From UBA6136 sp964344495 (GTDB lineage Bacteria; Pseudomonadota; Gammaproteobacteria; Methylococcales; Methylococcaceae), in NCBI GenBank assembly GCA_964344495.1, contig CAYFNI010000012.1, positions 1-32,368 of the forward strand: 32,368 bases of DNA, read 5' to 3'. The notes beneath the pieces were generated by a model. That model was not told where the DNA came from. It searched no databases and saw nothing but the letters and a program-made list of their open reading frames with translations. Below, in pieces: positions 25,093-32,368 of the stretch. The translations under genes were made by a program, and so were the position numbers. Positions within the stretch are counted from its first letter, which is position 1. Each line of letters begins with the position of its first letter.

Positions 25093-26133
25093 ATGACACC
25101 AGACACCCCTCGAACAGCTTCGATCAAATTGCGCGACCGGCTGCTGCCGCCGGTGAGTGTGGTCCTGCTGATTACAATCATTGGTACAACCGGCTATTTT
25201 TGGCTGGGCCAGCAGCAAGGCGCCACGTTGCTGGACGCTTTCTACATGACCATTATCACCATCACGACGGTGGGTTATGGCGAGATCATCCGCCTCGACG
25301 AAATCGGGCGACTTTTCACGATTTTCATTGCGATTACCGGTATCGGGGCGCTGTTCTACAGCATGACCGTGATCATGGACTTCCTGGTCATGAGTCGTAT
25401 TTCGGATCCTTTTGGAATCAGAAAAATGCAAGGCCAGATTAATCAGTTGGACAACCACATCGTGATCGCGGGGCTAGGCCGCGTCGGACGTCAGGCGGCG
25501 GTGGAATTGCAGGCGTCGGGCATGCCGTTCGTGATCATCGATCCGAAGGCGGAAGCGGTTTCGGTGGCCGCCCAGCATGGCCATCTACTGATTCAGGGTG
25601 ATGCGAGCGACGATGAGGTGCTGGAGCGCGCAGGCATTCGGCGTGCCAAGGGGCTGATCGTTACTAGCGGCGATGATGCGAGCAATCTATACATCGTATT
25701 ATCGGCCCGGGTGCTGCGTCCGGAACTGTTCATCGTGTCCCGCGCCGTGGATGAGGCCAGTGTGCCCAAACTGTTGCGGGCCGGCGCGAACCGCGCCATC
25801 AGCCCGTACGCCATTGGCGGCCGGCGACTTGCCCATTTGATCCTGAGCCCGACCGTGGTGGATTTCTTCGACACGGTCATCTCGCGCGGGGAAGAGTGCC
25901 TCAATCTCGAAGGTATCCAGGTCAGCGATACCTCACCGATGGTCGGCAAAAGTCTTGGCACCCTTCGGGAACAGAACCATACCGGCGCCAACATTTTGGT
26001 CATCATTCGCGGCCAGCAGGTGATTCCCAATCCTGAGTCCGAATTGGTGCTTTCGGTGGGTGATCAGGTGCTGGCGTTAGGTACCTGTGCCCAGTTGGAG
26101 CGTCTTGTCAATCTGATCGCCCAAACGGCTTGA
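25093..26133 (+). CDS. Two-transmembrane potassium channel with RCK (TrkA-N and TrkA-C) domains
   Basis: MthK/Kch-type channel of 346 residues. Two membrane segments (about 21-38 and 72-95) flank a pore helix and the selectivity filter TTVGYGE (59-64). A TrkA-N Rossmann domain follows from about 108 (HIVIAGLGRVGRQAA, with the GxGxxG loop), then a TrkA-C domain (about 260-345). These cytoplasmic domains gate the pore in response to ligands such as Ca2+ or nucleotides; which one is not readable. The ATG at 25093 is chosen because the sequence upstream is not family-like; no ribosome binding site is evident, and a TTG at 25009 would also be in frame. It ends two bases before the convergent [2Fe-2S] protein gene. 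Confidence 0.88.
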   Translation: MTPDTPRTASIKLRDRLLPPVSVVLLITIIGTTGYFWLGQQQGATLLDAFYMTIITITTVGYGEIIRLDEIGRLFTIFIAITGIGALFYSMTVIMDFLVMSRISDPFGIRKMQGQINQLDNHIVIAGLGRVGRQAAVELQASGMPFVIIDPKAEAVSVAAQHGHLLIQGDASDDEVLERAGIRRAKGLIVTSGDDASNLYIVLSARVLRPELFIVSRAVDEASVPKLLRAGANRAISPYAIGGRRLAHLILSPTVVDFFDTVISRGEECLNLEGIQVSDTSPMVGKSLGTLREQNHTGANILVIIRGQQVIPNPESELVLSVGDQVLALGTCAQLERLVNLIAQTA

Positions 26134-26135
26134 TT

Positions 26136-26522
26136 TCAGTCCGATGTGACGGGGTCTTCGGGACCTGCGAATTGGTAGTCTGACACCGGTTTTCCCCCGA
26201 TCAGATGTTCCTGCAGGATGATTTCGAGAACCTCCGGCGTACAGGAGTGGTACCAGACACCGTCCGGATAGACCACACTGATGGGGCCCATGACACAGGC
26301 TCGCAGGCAGTTCGCCTTGGTGCGGGCGATCCGGCCGGATTTCGATAAGCCCAACTCATCAAGCCGGGTTTTCAGGTAGTCCCAGGATGCCAGTCCCGCC
26401 TCAAGCGAACAGCATTTTGGTTTGCTTTGATCGGCACACAGGAAAATGTGCCGCTGGCTGGCTCCGAGTTTCAGTGCATCGGCAACCTTGTGGAGCGTTT
26501 CGAGATCGTCGCGGGATGTCAT
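26136..26522 (-). CDS. Thioredoxin-like [2Fe-2S] ferredoxin domain protein
   Basis: A 128-residue protein of the thioredoxin-fold ferredoxin family (COG3411). Cluster ligands are probably Cys29 with Cys37 or Cys38 in FLCADQSKPKCC, and Cys72 and Cys76 in NCLRACVMGP; Cys94 in YHSCTP is additional. Members act as small electron carriers, related to the NuoE and Fe-hydrogenase ferredoxin domains, but partners are mostly unknown. It faces prfC divergently (98 bases between starts) and converges tightly with the potassium channel gene. An electron-donor role for the sulfite reductase is only a guess. Confidence 0.85.
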   Translation of the reverse strand: MTSRDDLETLHKVADALKLGASQRHIFLCADQSKPKCCSLEAGLASWDYLKTRLDELGLSKSGRIARTKANCLRACVMGPISVVYPDGVWYHSCTPEVLEIILQEHLIGGKPVSDYQFAGPEDPVTSD

Positions 26523-26591
26523 GGGTCACTGGACGGTTAAGCAACAGTTGTATTTAAGCGTCAATGCGGCTGCAGGGCGCAAGAGAGGGGC

Positions 26592-26597
26592 TATAAT
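26592..26597 (+). promoter_or_regulatory. Candidate -10 box for prfC
   Basis: TATAAT lies 23 bases before the prfC ATG. The sequence 16-18 bases upstream (around CTGCAG) is a poor -35 match. The leader would be about 17 bases with no ribosome binding site, only a T-rich tract. Confidence 0.4.
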
Positions 26598-26620
26598 CTC
26601 CGCTTTTTCCTCCCGATTCA

Positions 26621-28201
26621 ATGACAGAACTATTATCGGAACTGGATAGGCGACGCACCTTCGCCATCATTTCCCATCCCGACGCCGGTAAAACCACCCT
26701 CACCGAGAAGTTGCTGCTGTTCGGTGGTGCCATCCAGTTGGCCGGTTCGGTCAAGGGGCGCAAGGCCGCGCGTCATGCGACTTCCGACTGGATGGAGATG
26801 GAAAAGCAGCGCGGTATTTCGGTGACGACGTCCGTCATGCAGTTCGAGCACCGTGACTGCATTTTCAACCTACTCGATACGCCTGGCCATGAGGACTTCT
26901 CGGAAGACACCTACCGCACTCTGACGGCCGTTGACTCTGCCCTGATGGTGATTGACAGTGCCAAGGGCGTCGAGGAGCGCACCATCAAACTGATGGAGGT
27001 CTGCCGCCTGCGTGATACGCCCATTCTGACGTTCGTCAACAAGCTTGATCGCGAGGGGCGTGAGCCGATCGAATTGCTGGACGAAGTCGAACGCATTCTG
27101 AAGATTCAATGTGCTCCGATGACCTGGCCGATCGGCATGGGCAAGCGCTTCAAGGGGGTCTATCACTTGTATCGGAATGCCGTTCAGTTGTTCAGTCCCT
27201 CGCACGGTGATCGAATTGTCGAGGGCGAGTTCATTGAAGGGCTGGATAATCCCCGTCTCGATGAAATCCTCGGTGATCTGGCCGACGAGTTGCGCATGGA
27301 AATCGAATTGGTGCAGGGCGCCAGTCACCGGTTCAACCACGCCGACTACCTGGCTGGCAAGCAGACGCCGGTCTTTTTTGGCTCAGGTATCAACAATTTC
27401 GGCGTACTCGAACTGTTGGATGCGTTTGCGGAATACGCCCCCGCCCCGCAGGCCCGGCAGGCCCGGGAACGCGTCGTTGAAGCGGGTGAGGAAAAGTTCT
27501 CCGGTTTCGTTTTCAAGATTCAGGCCAACATGGATCCCGCGCACCGCGACCGGATCGCCTTCCTGCGCATCTGCTCCGGCAAATACAGCAAAGGGATGAA
27601 GATGACGCACGTACGCACTGGCAAAACGGTGCAGATTGCCAATGCACTGACATTCCAGGCCGATAGTCGAGTCAATGTCGAGGATGCCTATCCCGGCGAC
27701 ATTATCGGCTTGCACAATCATGGCACGATCCAGGTGGGTGATACCTTCACCCAGGGCGAAACGCTCAAATACGAGGGGGTTCCCTACTTTGCCCCCGAAT
27801 TGTTCCGCCGTGTGGTGCTGAAGGACCCCCTGCGGGGCAAGGCGCTGCAGAAGGGCCTGCAGCAATTGACGGAGGAGGGGGCCACACAGCTCTTCAAACC
27901 GCTCAAGAATAATGATCTGATCCTCGGCGCCGTCGGGGTCCTCCAGTTCGATGTGACCGCCTTCCGGCTGAAGGCTGAGTACAACGTCGAGTGTGTCTAC
28001 GATGCCGTCGGTGTGACGACGGCACGCTGGGTGACCTGTGATGATCCGAAAATGCTGGAAGATTTCAAGCGCAAGGTCCATGACAGTCTGGCTGAGGATG
28101 GCAGCGGCTATCTGGTGTACCTTGCCTCCAGCCGTGTCAATTTGTCGCTCACGCAGGAGCGTTGGCCGGGTGTTCGTTTTAGCGCGACGCGTGAACTGTA
28201 A
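26621..28201 (+). CDS. prfC: Peptide chain release factor 3 (RF3 GTPase)
   Basis: Translational GTPase that recycles RF1 and RF2 from the ribosome after termination. It has 526 residues, as in E. coli (529). GTPase motifs are SHPDAGKTT (G1), RGISVTTSV (G2), DTPGHEDFSEDTYRTL (G3, with the RF3-specific extension) and NKLDREGR (G4). The C-terminal domains III-IV include GVLQFDVTAFRLKAEYNVE, also characteristic of RF3 rather than EF-G. It is a single gene with its own candidate promoter and converges with psiF downstream. Confidence 0.97.
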   Translation: MTELLSELDRRRTFAIISHPDAGKTTLTEKLLLFGGAIQLAGSVKGRKAARHATSDWMEMEKQRGISVTTSVMQFEHRDCIFNLLDTPGHEDFSEDTYRTLTAVDSALMVIDSAKGVEERTIKLMEVCRLRDTPILTFVNKLDREGREPIELLDEVERILKIQCAPMTWPIGMGKRFKGVYHLYRNAVQLFSPSHGDRIVEGEFIEGLDNPRLDEILGDLADELRMEIELVQGASHRFNHADYLAGKQTPVFFGSGINNFGVLELLDAFAEYAPAPQARQARERVVEAGEEKFSGFVFKIQANMDPAHRDRIAFLRICSGKYSKGMKMTHVRTGKTVQIANALTFQADSRVNVEDAYPGDIIGLHNHGTIQVGDTFTQGETLKYEGVPYFAPELFRRVVLKDPLRGKALQKGLQQLTEEGATQLFKPLKNNDLILGAVGVLQFDVTAFRLKAEYNVECVYDAVGVTTARWVTCDDPKMLEDFKRKVHDSLAEDGSGYLVYLASSRVNLSLTQERWPGVRFSATREL

Positions 28202-28222
28202 TGTAATCGATTGAGCGGTTGT

Positions 28223-28246
28223 CCAACCCGACGCCTGCCGGGTTGG
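28223..28246. terminator. Hairpin between convergent prfC and psiF
   Basis: CCAACCCG (28223-28230) and CGGGTTGG (28239-28246) form a perfect 8-bp stem with an eight-base loop, 22 bases after prfC and 29 bases beyond the psiF stop. No T-tract follows on either strand, so it is a likely but not classical terminator. Confidence 0.55.
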
Positions 28247-28274
28247 AAGCATGTTGCAACGGTTGGATCTACGC

Positions 28275-28550
28275 CTATTTGGCGGCCGGTGCGGACGCAG
28301 GCGCGGCAGCCGGTGCCGCGGCAGGTGGAGTTGCCGGGGGTGCCGCTGTCGGTGCGGGTTCCGTCGCTGGCATGGCGGGTTTCTTCGACAGGCAGTCCTT
28401 CATGAAGGCTTTTCGCTCATCGCCTTTCAGTGCCTTGGTCTTGGCATCGGCGTTACAGGTCTTCATCTTCTCCTGCTGTGCGGTCAAGGCATAGCTGGCG
28501 GACAGGTTGAACGTCAGCAGGGTGGCCATCAGGATTCTGAATATCATCAT
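28275..28550 (-). CDS. PsiF repeat family exported protein with an Ala/Pro-rich tail
   Basis: A small exported protein of 91 residues. The ATG at 28550 is chosen because AGGAG lies seven bases upstream; an ATG at 28556 would be only one base from it. The signal peptide ends near ASYAL. One PsiF repeat (TAQQEKMKTCNADAKTKALK, then GDERKAFMKDCLS) holds two cysteines, as in E. coli PsiF, named for phosphate starvation induction; its function is unknown. E. coli PsiF has two repeats; here the second is replaced by a tail of about 32 residues of almost only Ala and Pro. Confidence 0.85.
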   Translation of the reverse strand: MMIFRILMATLLTFNLSASYALTAQQEKMKTCNADAKTKALKGDERKAFMKDCLSKKPAMPATEPAPTAAPPATPPAAAPAAAPASAPAAK

Positions 28551-28624
28551 GATCATTCTCCTAGGTTGACGAAGGGTCGGTTACAGAATTTTGCATGAGT
28601 TAGTGGAAGTACTTACTCCTGCCG

Positions 28625-28666
28625 GCCAAGTCTAACAGGCGCAGCCGCAAACCGGGAGGACTTGGC
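28625..28666. other. Inverted repeat between psiF and the DUF2231 gene
   Basis: GCCAAGTC (28625-28632) and GACTTGGC (28659-28666) are perfect 8-bp arms with a 26-base spacer. It lies downstream of the DUF2231 gene and upstream of psiF, so it may end the first transcript or bind a regulator of the second. The rest of the 207-base gap (28551-28757) shows nothing else I can name. Confidence 0.35.
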
Positions 28667-28757
28667 GGATCCGTAAGATGCCTAAGGTGAATGTGATGGG
28701 AAGCGTGAACCGAAATCCGGCTTCATTTTAGCCATGACTTGCCGATACCCCATCGAG

Positions 28758-29411
28758 TCAATCGTCCTCGTTGTGCAAGTGATGTTGATGGTCAGCCGCA
28801 GATTGCAGTTGTTGTACCCCGACGCCGTGCTGGTAAACCATCAGGCCGCCGAGGTCCGCACCCAGAAACAGGATGCCAAACAGGATGAAACTCATGAGCA
28901 GGCTGAAGGTGAGGTTCATGGTGGAGACCGGTATCCCGCCCAAGCCACGCCACAGCGCTAATCCTGCCGCGAGCACCGCCACCGTGATTCCGGCACGCTC
29001 GTGCCACTCCATGATTGCGTGAACCTGAGCGCCATGGGGTACGGATTCGGCCGCCAGCAGCCCGGAAATGGCGGTGACAGCCGCGCCGACGGCCCCCAGG
29101 TAAAGAAGGTGGCTCGCTAGGTGGCGGGCACCGGCTTTCCTGAACACGAGTCCATACAGTTCAACCAGCAGAAATCCGAACAGGAACGCGATCGGAAAAT
29201 GCAGGAACAGCGGGTGCAGATTGGATCCGAGCGTTTCGATGCCGCCCAACAGGTTCCACGTACTCGGTTCATCGCTGGTCAGGCTGGTCAGCAAGTGATC
29301 AACCAGGGCCGCTAGCCCGCCGCCGCCATCATGCCCGGCGTGAACCGAAAACAGTGCGCCACCGAAGGGCAAAATGTCCAATGATCCGAGCAGGGGGAGG
29401 GCGTGGTGCAT
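28758..29411 (-). CDS. DUF2231-like membrane protein with a His-rich tail
   Basis: A 217-residue inner-membrane protein with four hydrophobic segments (about 68-88, 98-120, 138-160 and 165-188). The LHPLFLHFPIAFLFGFLLVE and GADLGGLMVYQHGVGV blocks match the DUF2231 family, whose function is unknown; conserved histidines there could bind heme or metal. An N-terminal HAGHDGGGG stretch and the C-terminal DHQHHLHNEDD tail add further possible metal ligands. It stands between psiF and the Nudix gene on the same strand, with gaps of about 207 and 119 bases. Confidence 0.75.
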   Translation of the reverse strand: MHHALPLLGSLDILPFGGALFSVHAGHDGGGGLAALVDHLLTSLTSDEPSTWNLLGGIETLGSNLHPLFLHFPIAFLFGFLLVELYGLVFRKAGARHLASHLLYLGAVGAAVTAISGLLAAESVPHGAQVHAIMEWHERAGITVAVLAAGLALWRGLGGIPVSTMNLTFSLLMSFILFGILFLGADLGGLMVYQHGVGVQQLQSAADHQHHLHNEDD

Positions 29412-29530
29412 GGCGGGTATTCAGGTGTTGTTGAAAGAAGAAGGCGCGGTCTCACGTCCACACCTTTTGATTAGTCCCGGATTTGTGTACTGAGTTTCAG
29501 CCGAATGGCGAAACCGCACCGATCGAATGA

Positions 29531-30058
29531 TCACGCGCTCCCATCGTCCCACAAAACTGCCTGAGAGGGTAAGTAGAGCCAGCCACACGCAGCGTCGCGG
29601 GCGAGCCCCCTTGCGGTCCCGTGATGACCGCTTCGGGCTGACTCGATCACCTCGGCAAGGCCCTCGACCAACGGGAGTTGGGATAGCGTGTTGGGGGACA
29701 TCCAGCGTGCATCGGCGGCATCGGACGAAGGGTGCGGTGTCGGGGCCTGACCTGCCGCTAACCGGGCCAGGAAGTCCACCACGATGTAATGAAAGCCCTC
29801 GACCTGTCGATCCGCGATGGCCACGATCGGGCCGGTTTCAATCCGAAGGCCGGTCTCCTCCAGCACTTCCCGGCGACAGCATTCGGCCAGTGATTCGCCG
29901 GCTTCCAGCTTACCCCCCGGAAGGTGCCAAAGACCGGCCTGAGGTGGCCGGGCTCGCTGGATCAACAACACCCTGCCTTCGGCGTCGAATATCAGACCGG
30001 CCACGCCAATGGCCGGTTTTGGACCACGGTTCGGTTTTGTCAGAGCATCGATCTGCAT
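29531..30058 (-). CDS. Nudix hydrolase
   Basis: A 175-residue pyrophosphohydrolase. The Nudix box is complete: GGKLEAGESLAECCRREVLEETGL matches GX5EX7REUXEEXGU in two adjoining pieces, with catalytic Glu residues in REVLEETG. The upstream AGLIFDAEGRVLLIQR and the downstream LPPQAGLWHLPGG-like segment resemble ADP-ribose or NDP-sugar pyrophosphatases and MutT-type enzymes. The substrate is not determined. The C-terminal 35 residues after VEGLAEVIE are Ala/Gly-rich and not conserved-looking. It is divergent from fmdB across 114 bases. Confidence 0.88.
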   Translation of the reverse strand: MQIDALTKPNRGPKPAIGVAGLIFDAEGRVLLIQRARPPQAGLWHLPGGKLEAGESLAECCRREVLEETGLRIETGPIVAIADRQVEGFHYIVVDFLARLAAGQAPTPHPSSDAADARWMSPNTLSQLPLVEGLAEVIESARSGHHGTARGLARDAACGWLYLPSQAVLWDDGSA

Positions 30059-30172
30059 CCGTTGAGTGTCCCGCGTGTAAAATGTGAATTATGGTCGAAT
30101 CGGAAGCCCGGGGTGCTTGAAAACACATCTGGGGCTCCCAAATAACCCCTTAAACTTTGCTCAGGAGTAACC

Positions 30173-30430
30173 ATGCCTATTTACGAATATCAGTGCAAAT
30201 CGTGTGGCCATGAACTGGAAGCCTTTCAGAAATTGTCCGATGACCCGCTCAAGGAGTGTCCCGCCTGCGGCGATCTTGAATTGACCAAACTCATTTCCGC
30301 CGCTGGCTTTCGTCTCAAGGGCGGCGGCTGGTACGAAACCGACTTCAAGAGCGGCAGTGACAAGAAAAAGAATCTGGCCGGTAGTGACGGCGCCTCATCC
30401 CCCAGCAAAAGTACCGACGCAGGTTCCTGA
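30173..30430 (+). CDS. FmdB-family zinc ribbon protein
   Basis: A small 85-residue protein with an N-terminal zinc ribbon: MPIYEYQCKSCGHELE and ECPACGDLELTKLI give two CxxC knuckles. It continues with AAGFRLKGGGWYETDF, the second hallmark of the family, and a Ser/Lys-rich tail. FmdB was first seen as a regulatory protein for formamidase, but its general function is unknown. The start has AGGAG five bases upstream. In many proteobacteria fmdB precedes aspS; here it precedes a VanX-type dipeptidase by 72 bases. Confidence 0.92.
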   Translation: MPIYEYQCKSCGHELEAFQKLSDDPLKECPACGDLELTKLISAAGFRLKGGGWYETDFKSGSDKKKNLAGSDGASSPSKSTDAGS

Positions 30431-30502
30431 CGGCGGCCGGGGCGCCTGATGGATGGCCGACACGCCGCCTCTGAAGTTCCATTCGCGCGTGCAGGTTCAG
30501 GC

Positions 30503-31252
30503 ATGAAACCCTACCGACACTTGCCCATCGCAGAGTGCGGCGAACCGTTGGTTCCACTGGCTGATACGTCGGTGCTGCTGACGGAGCCAGCACCGTATCT
30601 GGCACTCGGTGCACAGTATGACGACCATACCGGCCCCTGGTGCTTGCGCAGCGGTGTGCGAGCGGCATTGCTTGAGGCCGCCAAGTCGCTTCACAACCGG
30701 CAGCCCGGCTGGCGGCTCAAGTTATATGATGCCTACCGGCCGAACAGCGTCCAGCAATTCATGGTCAATCATGAATTCAGCCTGCTGTCGCGGGGTCGGG
30801 CACCGGATCAGCTCAATCCGGTCGAACGCGAACATCTCTGGATACGCACCTATCGCATCTGGGCCCAGCCCAGCGACGATCCCCTGACGCCGCCGCCGCA
30901 CAGTACGGGTGCCGCGCTGGATCTCACGCTTGCCGATGCGTCCGGAGCCGAGGTCGATATGGGGTCGCCGATCGACGAAAATTCTGATCGTTCCAGCCCC
31001 GACCACTTCGCCGGCCTGAATGGCGCAGCGCATGGCCATCGCCAATTGCTGCTGGACGTCATGACAGCCGCCGGATTTCGACGCCATCCGTCCGAATGGT
31101 GGCATTTCAGTCTGGGTGATCAGTTGTGGGCCTGGCTGGAACTGCAGGCCAATCCCGCTCAATCGGTCATCGCCCGTTATGGTCGCGCCGATCTGCTGGC
31201 TGCTCAGTCGGCAGCGTACTTCGTCATCACTCCCCGGCCGACCCCGGTATGA
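30503..31252 (+). CDS. D-alanyl-D-alanine dipeptidase (VanX/DdpX, M15D family)
   Basis: Zn-dependent dipeptidase of 249 residues that hydrolyses D-Ala-D-Ala. Zinc ligands are His133 and Asp140 in HSTGAALD and His201 in EWWHFS; Glu198 is the catalytic base and Arg79 in YDAYRP stabilises the transition state. The spacings (7 and 3) match VanX (His116, Asp123, Glu181, His184, Arg71). No signal peptide is seen, so it should be cytoplasmic. In non-resistant bacteria such enzymes recycle D-Ala from cell walls. The start at 30503 is where family similarity begins; an ATG at 30449 is an alternative. Its stop overlaps the next gene's start by ATGA, tying it to a membrane sensor. Confidence 0.88.
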   Translation: MKPYRHLPIAECGEPLVPLADTSVLLTEPAPYLALGAQYDDHTGPWCLRSGVRAALLEAAKSLHNRQPGWRLKLYDAYRPNSVQQFMVNHEFSLLSRGRAPDQLNPVEREHLWIRTYRIWAQPSDDPLTPPPHSTGAALDLTLADASGAEVDMGSPIDENSDRSSPDHFAGLNGAAHGHRQLLLDVMTAAGFRRHPSEWWHFSLGDQLWAWLELQANPAQSVIARYGRADLLAAQSAAYFVITPRPTPV

Positions 31253-32368
31253 ATCTGCAGGCGCGGTTATTGTGGTTGGTGTTACCTTTTCTGGCTTTTG
31301 CCGTGCTGCTGCTCGCGTTGGGCATGAGCTATTTTTCGCGCGAGACGGTATTGGAGCAGGCGCGTCAGGATGGGCAGGTGCTGGCCAGTGTCCTTGCCCG
31401 CAGCATCGAAGTCAGTCAGGACGTCGAGCAGGGCATGGAGCAGCTCATTTCACGCGATCTCACCACCTCGGCCGGGATACTGGCCCAGTTTGTGGCTGTG
31501 GCCGAGCAATGCCGCTTGCGACCGGAGCCCATTACCGAACGCCTGCGGACATTGATCAGTCCTGACAACCTCTCTGAAATTTGGATCACGGATGCTGCCG
31601 GGCGTGCCTATCTGCACACCACGCCCGGGGTTGAGTTCCGGTTTCTGGCTGACCCTCTGCAGCAGCCGCAGGCCTCGGAGTTTTGGCCACTGCTCCAGTC
31701 GACTCAGCCTGCGGTGGTCGTTCAGGATCTCAAACCACGAGAGGTGGATGGCCGTCCCTTCAAATATGTTGGCGTCAACGGCGTGGATCACCCGCGTATT
31801 GTCCAGGTGGGCCTGGATGGCCAGATGTTGACCCAGTTGCGTGAATCGCTAGGCGTCCAGCAACTGCTGGATCGAGTTGTCCGCGAAGAGACCATCTTGC
31901 GGATCTGGGTCGTCAATACGGATTTGAAGGTCGAGAATGCAGCAGATACTCTGACCGGCAGGGGGGTGCGTGAATTGCTGCCGGCGGAAGCGGATCTTCT
32001 GCGCGACGCCTTTGCGCGCGGCAAACCCCAAAGTCGCATCGATGCAAGCCACATCACCGTGGCGGCGCCGCTGGAATTTGGTCGATCGCTGGATGAACGC
32101 GTTCTGGTGGGAATGTCGCACCAGATGCAACCCAACGGAACGACGGTCAGGGGTCCGAGTAAGAATGACAGTCGGGCTATCGTCATCAACATGTCCACGG
32201 ATTTGCTGGATGGTTTGATCTATAACGAAGCCTTGCTCGCCACGGCCATCGCTGTATTCACCTTGGCACTGGGCGCGGTGTTGCTGGTGGGGTTCTCGCG
32301 TCGCTTCATTCATCCCATCCAGACTGCCGTGGAAGCCGCCGAGCGGGTTGCCTCGGGAGATCTGTCGG
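31249..32368 (+). CDS. Membrane sensor protein with a large periplasmic domain and HAMP (partial)
   Basis: The first 373 codons of a membrane signalling protein that continues past the right edge. One membrane segment (about 6-27) is followed by a periplasmic region of about 300 residues with the length and pattern of a double-Cache-type sensor, a second membrane segment (about 327-348) and the beginning of a HAMP domain (RRFIHPIQTAVEAAERVASG). The output domain is outside the window; a histidine kinase, diguanylate cyclase or chemoreceptor are all possible. The start ATG overlaps the VanX-type stop (ATGA), indicating coupled translation. Confidence 0.8.
   Translation, partial: MNLQARLLWLVLPFLAFAVLLLALGMSYFSRETVLEQARQDGQVLASVLARSIEVSQDVEQGMEQLISRDLTTSAGILAQFVAVAEQCRLRPEPITERLRTLISPDNLSEIWITDAAGRAYLHTTPGVEFRFLADPLQQPQASEFWPLLQSTQPAVVVQDLKPREVDGRPFKYVGVNGVDHPRIVQVGLDGQMLTQLRESLGVQQLLDRVVREETILRIWVVNTDLKVENAADTLTGRGVRELLPAEADLLRDAFARGKPQSRIDASHITVAAPLEFGRSLDERVLVGMSHQMQPNGTTVRGPSKNDSRAIVINMSTDLLDGLIYNEALLATAIAVFTLALGAVLLVGFSRRFIHPIQTAVEAAERVASGDLS

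Noticed and set aside
27383..28252. Minus-strand open frame of 289 codons
   Set aside because: Antisense to prfC, whose RF3 motifs are complete.

Overview
The window is chromosomal DNA from a gammaproteobacterium. It is moderately GC-rich and compact, with about thirty protein genes and no gene-free stretch above 300 bases. Three gene orders point to Gammaproteobacteria: rhodanese-secB-gpsA divergent from gpmI-envC-ctpA; mltD divergent from a yafS-like methyltransferase followed by rnhA and dnaQ; and a siroheme sulfite reductase overlapping a DUF934 gene. An NhaD-type Na+/H+ antiporter, a Na+-type dicarboxylate symporter, a sulfite reductase and a candidate persulfide sensor next to a rhodanese would suit a salt-adapted or sulfur-metabolising lineage, but the genus cannot be fixed from this sequence. 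I see no tRNA, rRNA, CRISPR array, insertion sequence or prophage.

Layout. 1-3.2 kb: phospholipid genes, namely a partial aas (minus), a lipoprotein alpha/beta hydrolase (plus) and psd (minus). 3.3-5.3 kb: a DUF2062 membrane protein with an inverted repeat over its ribosome binding site, and an MFS transporter. 5.4-7.8 kb (minus): ArsR regulator, membrane rhodanese, secB, gpsA. 7.95-12.1 kb (plus): gpmI, envC, ctpA. 12.2-14.55 kb (minus): a Ser-rich lipoprotein coupled to a large predicted papain-like exported protein. 14.6-16.7 kb (minus): sulfite reductase and DUF934. 17.0-19.8 kb: nhaD and a dicarboxylate symporter, convergent on a bidirectional terminator. 19.9-22.8 kb (minus): methyltransferase, rnhA, dnaQ, orphan parA. 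22.8-26.1 kb (plus): mltD, rsfS, a TrkA-N potassium channel. 26.1-30.1 kb: [2Fe-2S] protein (minus), prfC (plus), then psiF, a DUF2231 membrane protein and a Nudix hydrolase (minus). 30.2 kb to the end (plus): fmdB, a VanX-type dipeptidase and the N-terminal part of a membrane sensor.

Most genes are core envelope, lipid, redox and translation functions. The most interesting signals are: (i) an ArsR regulator whose two cysteines have the spacing of the SqrR/BigR persulfide sensors, inserted in front of the rhodanese in an otherwise conserved divergent locus; (ii) a probable CTG start, in a CTGA stop/start overlap, for the papain-like protein; (iii) a hairpin that could hide the ribosome binding site of the DUF2062 gene; (iv) a ten-N assembly gap that artificially breaks rnhA; (v) a VanX-type dipeptidase overlapping a membrane sensor gene by ATGA. 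I found no clearly new multi-gene system.
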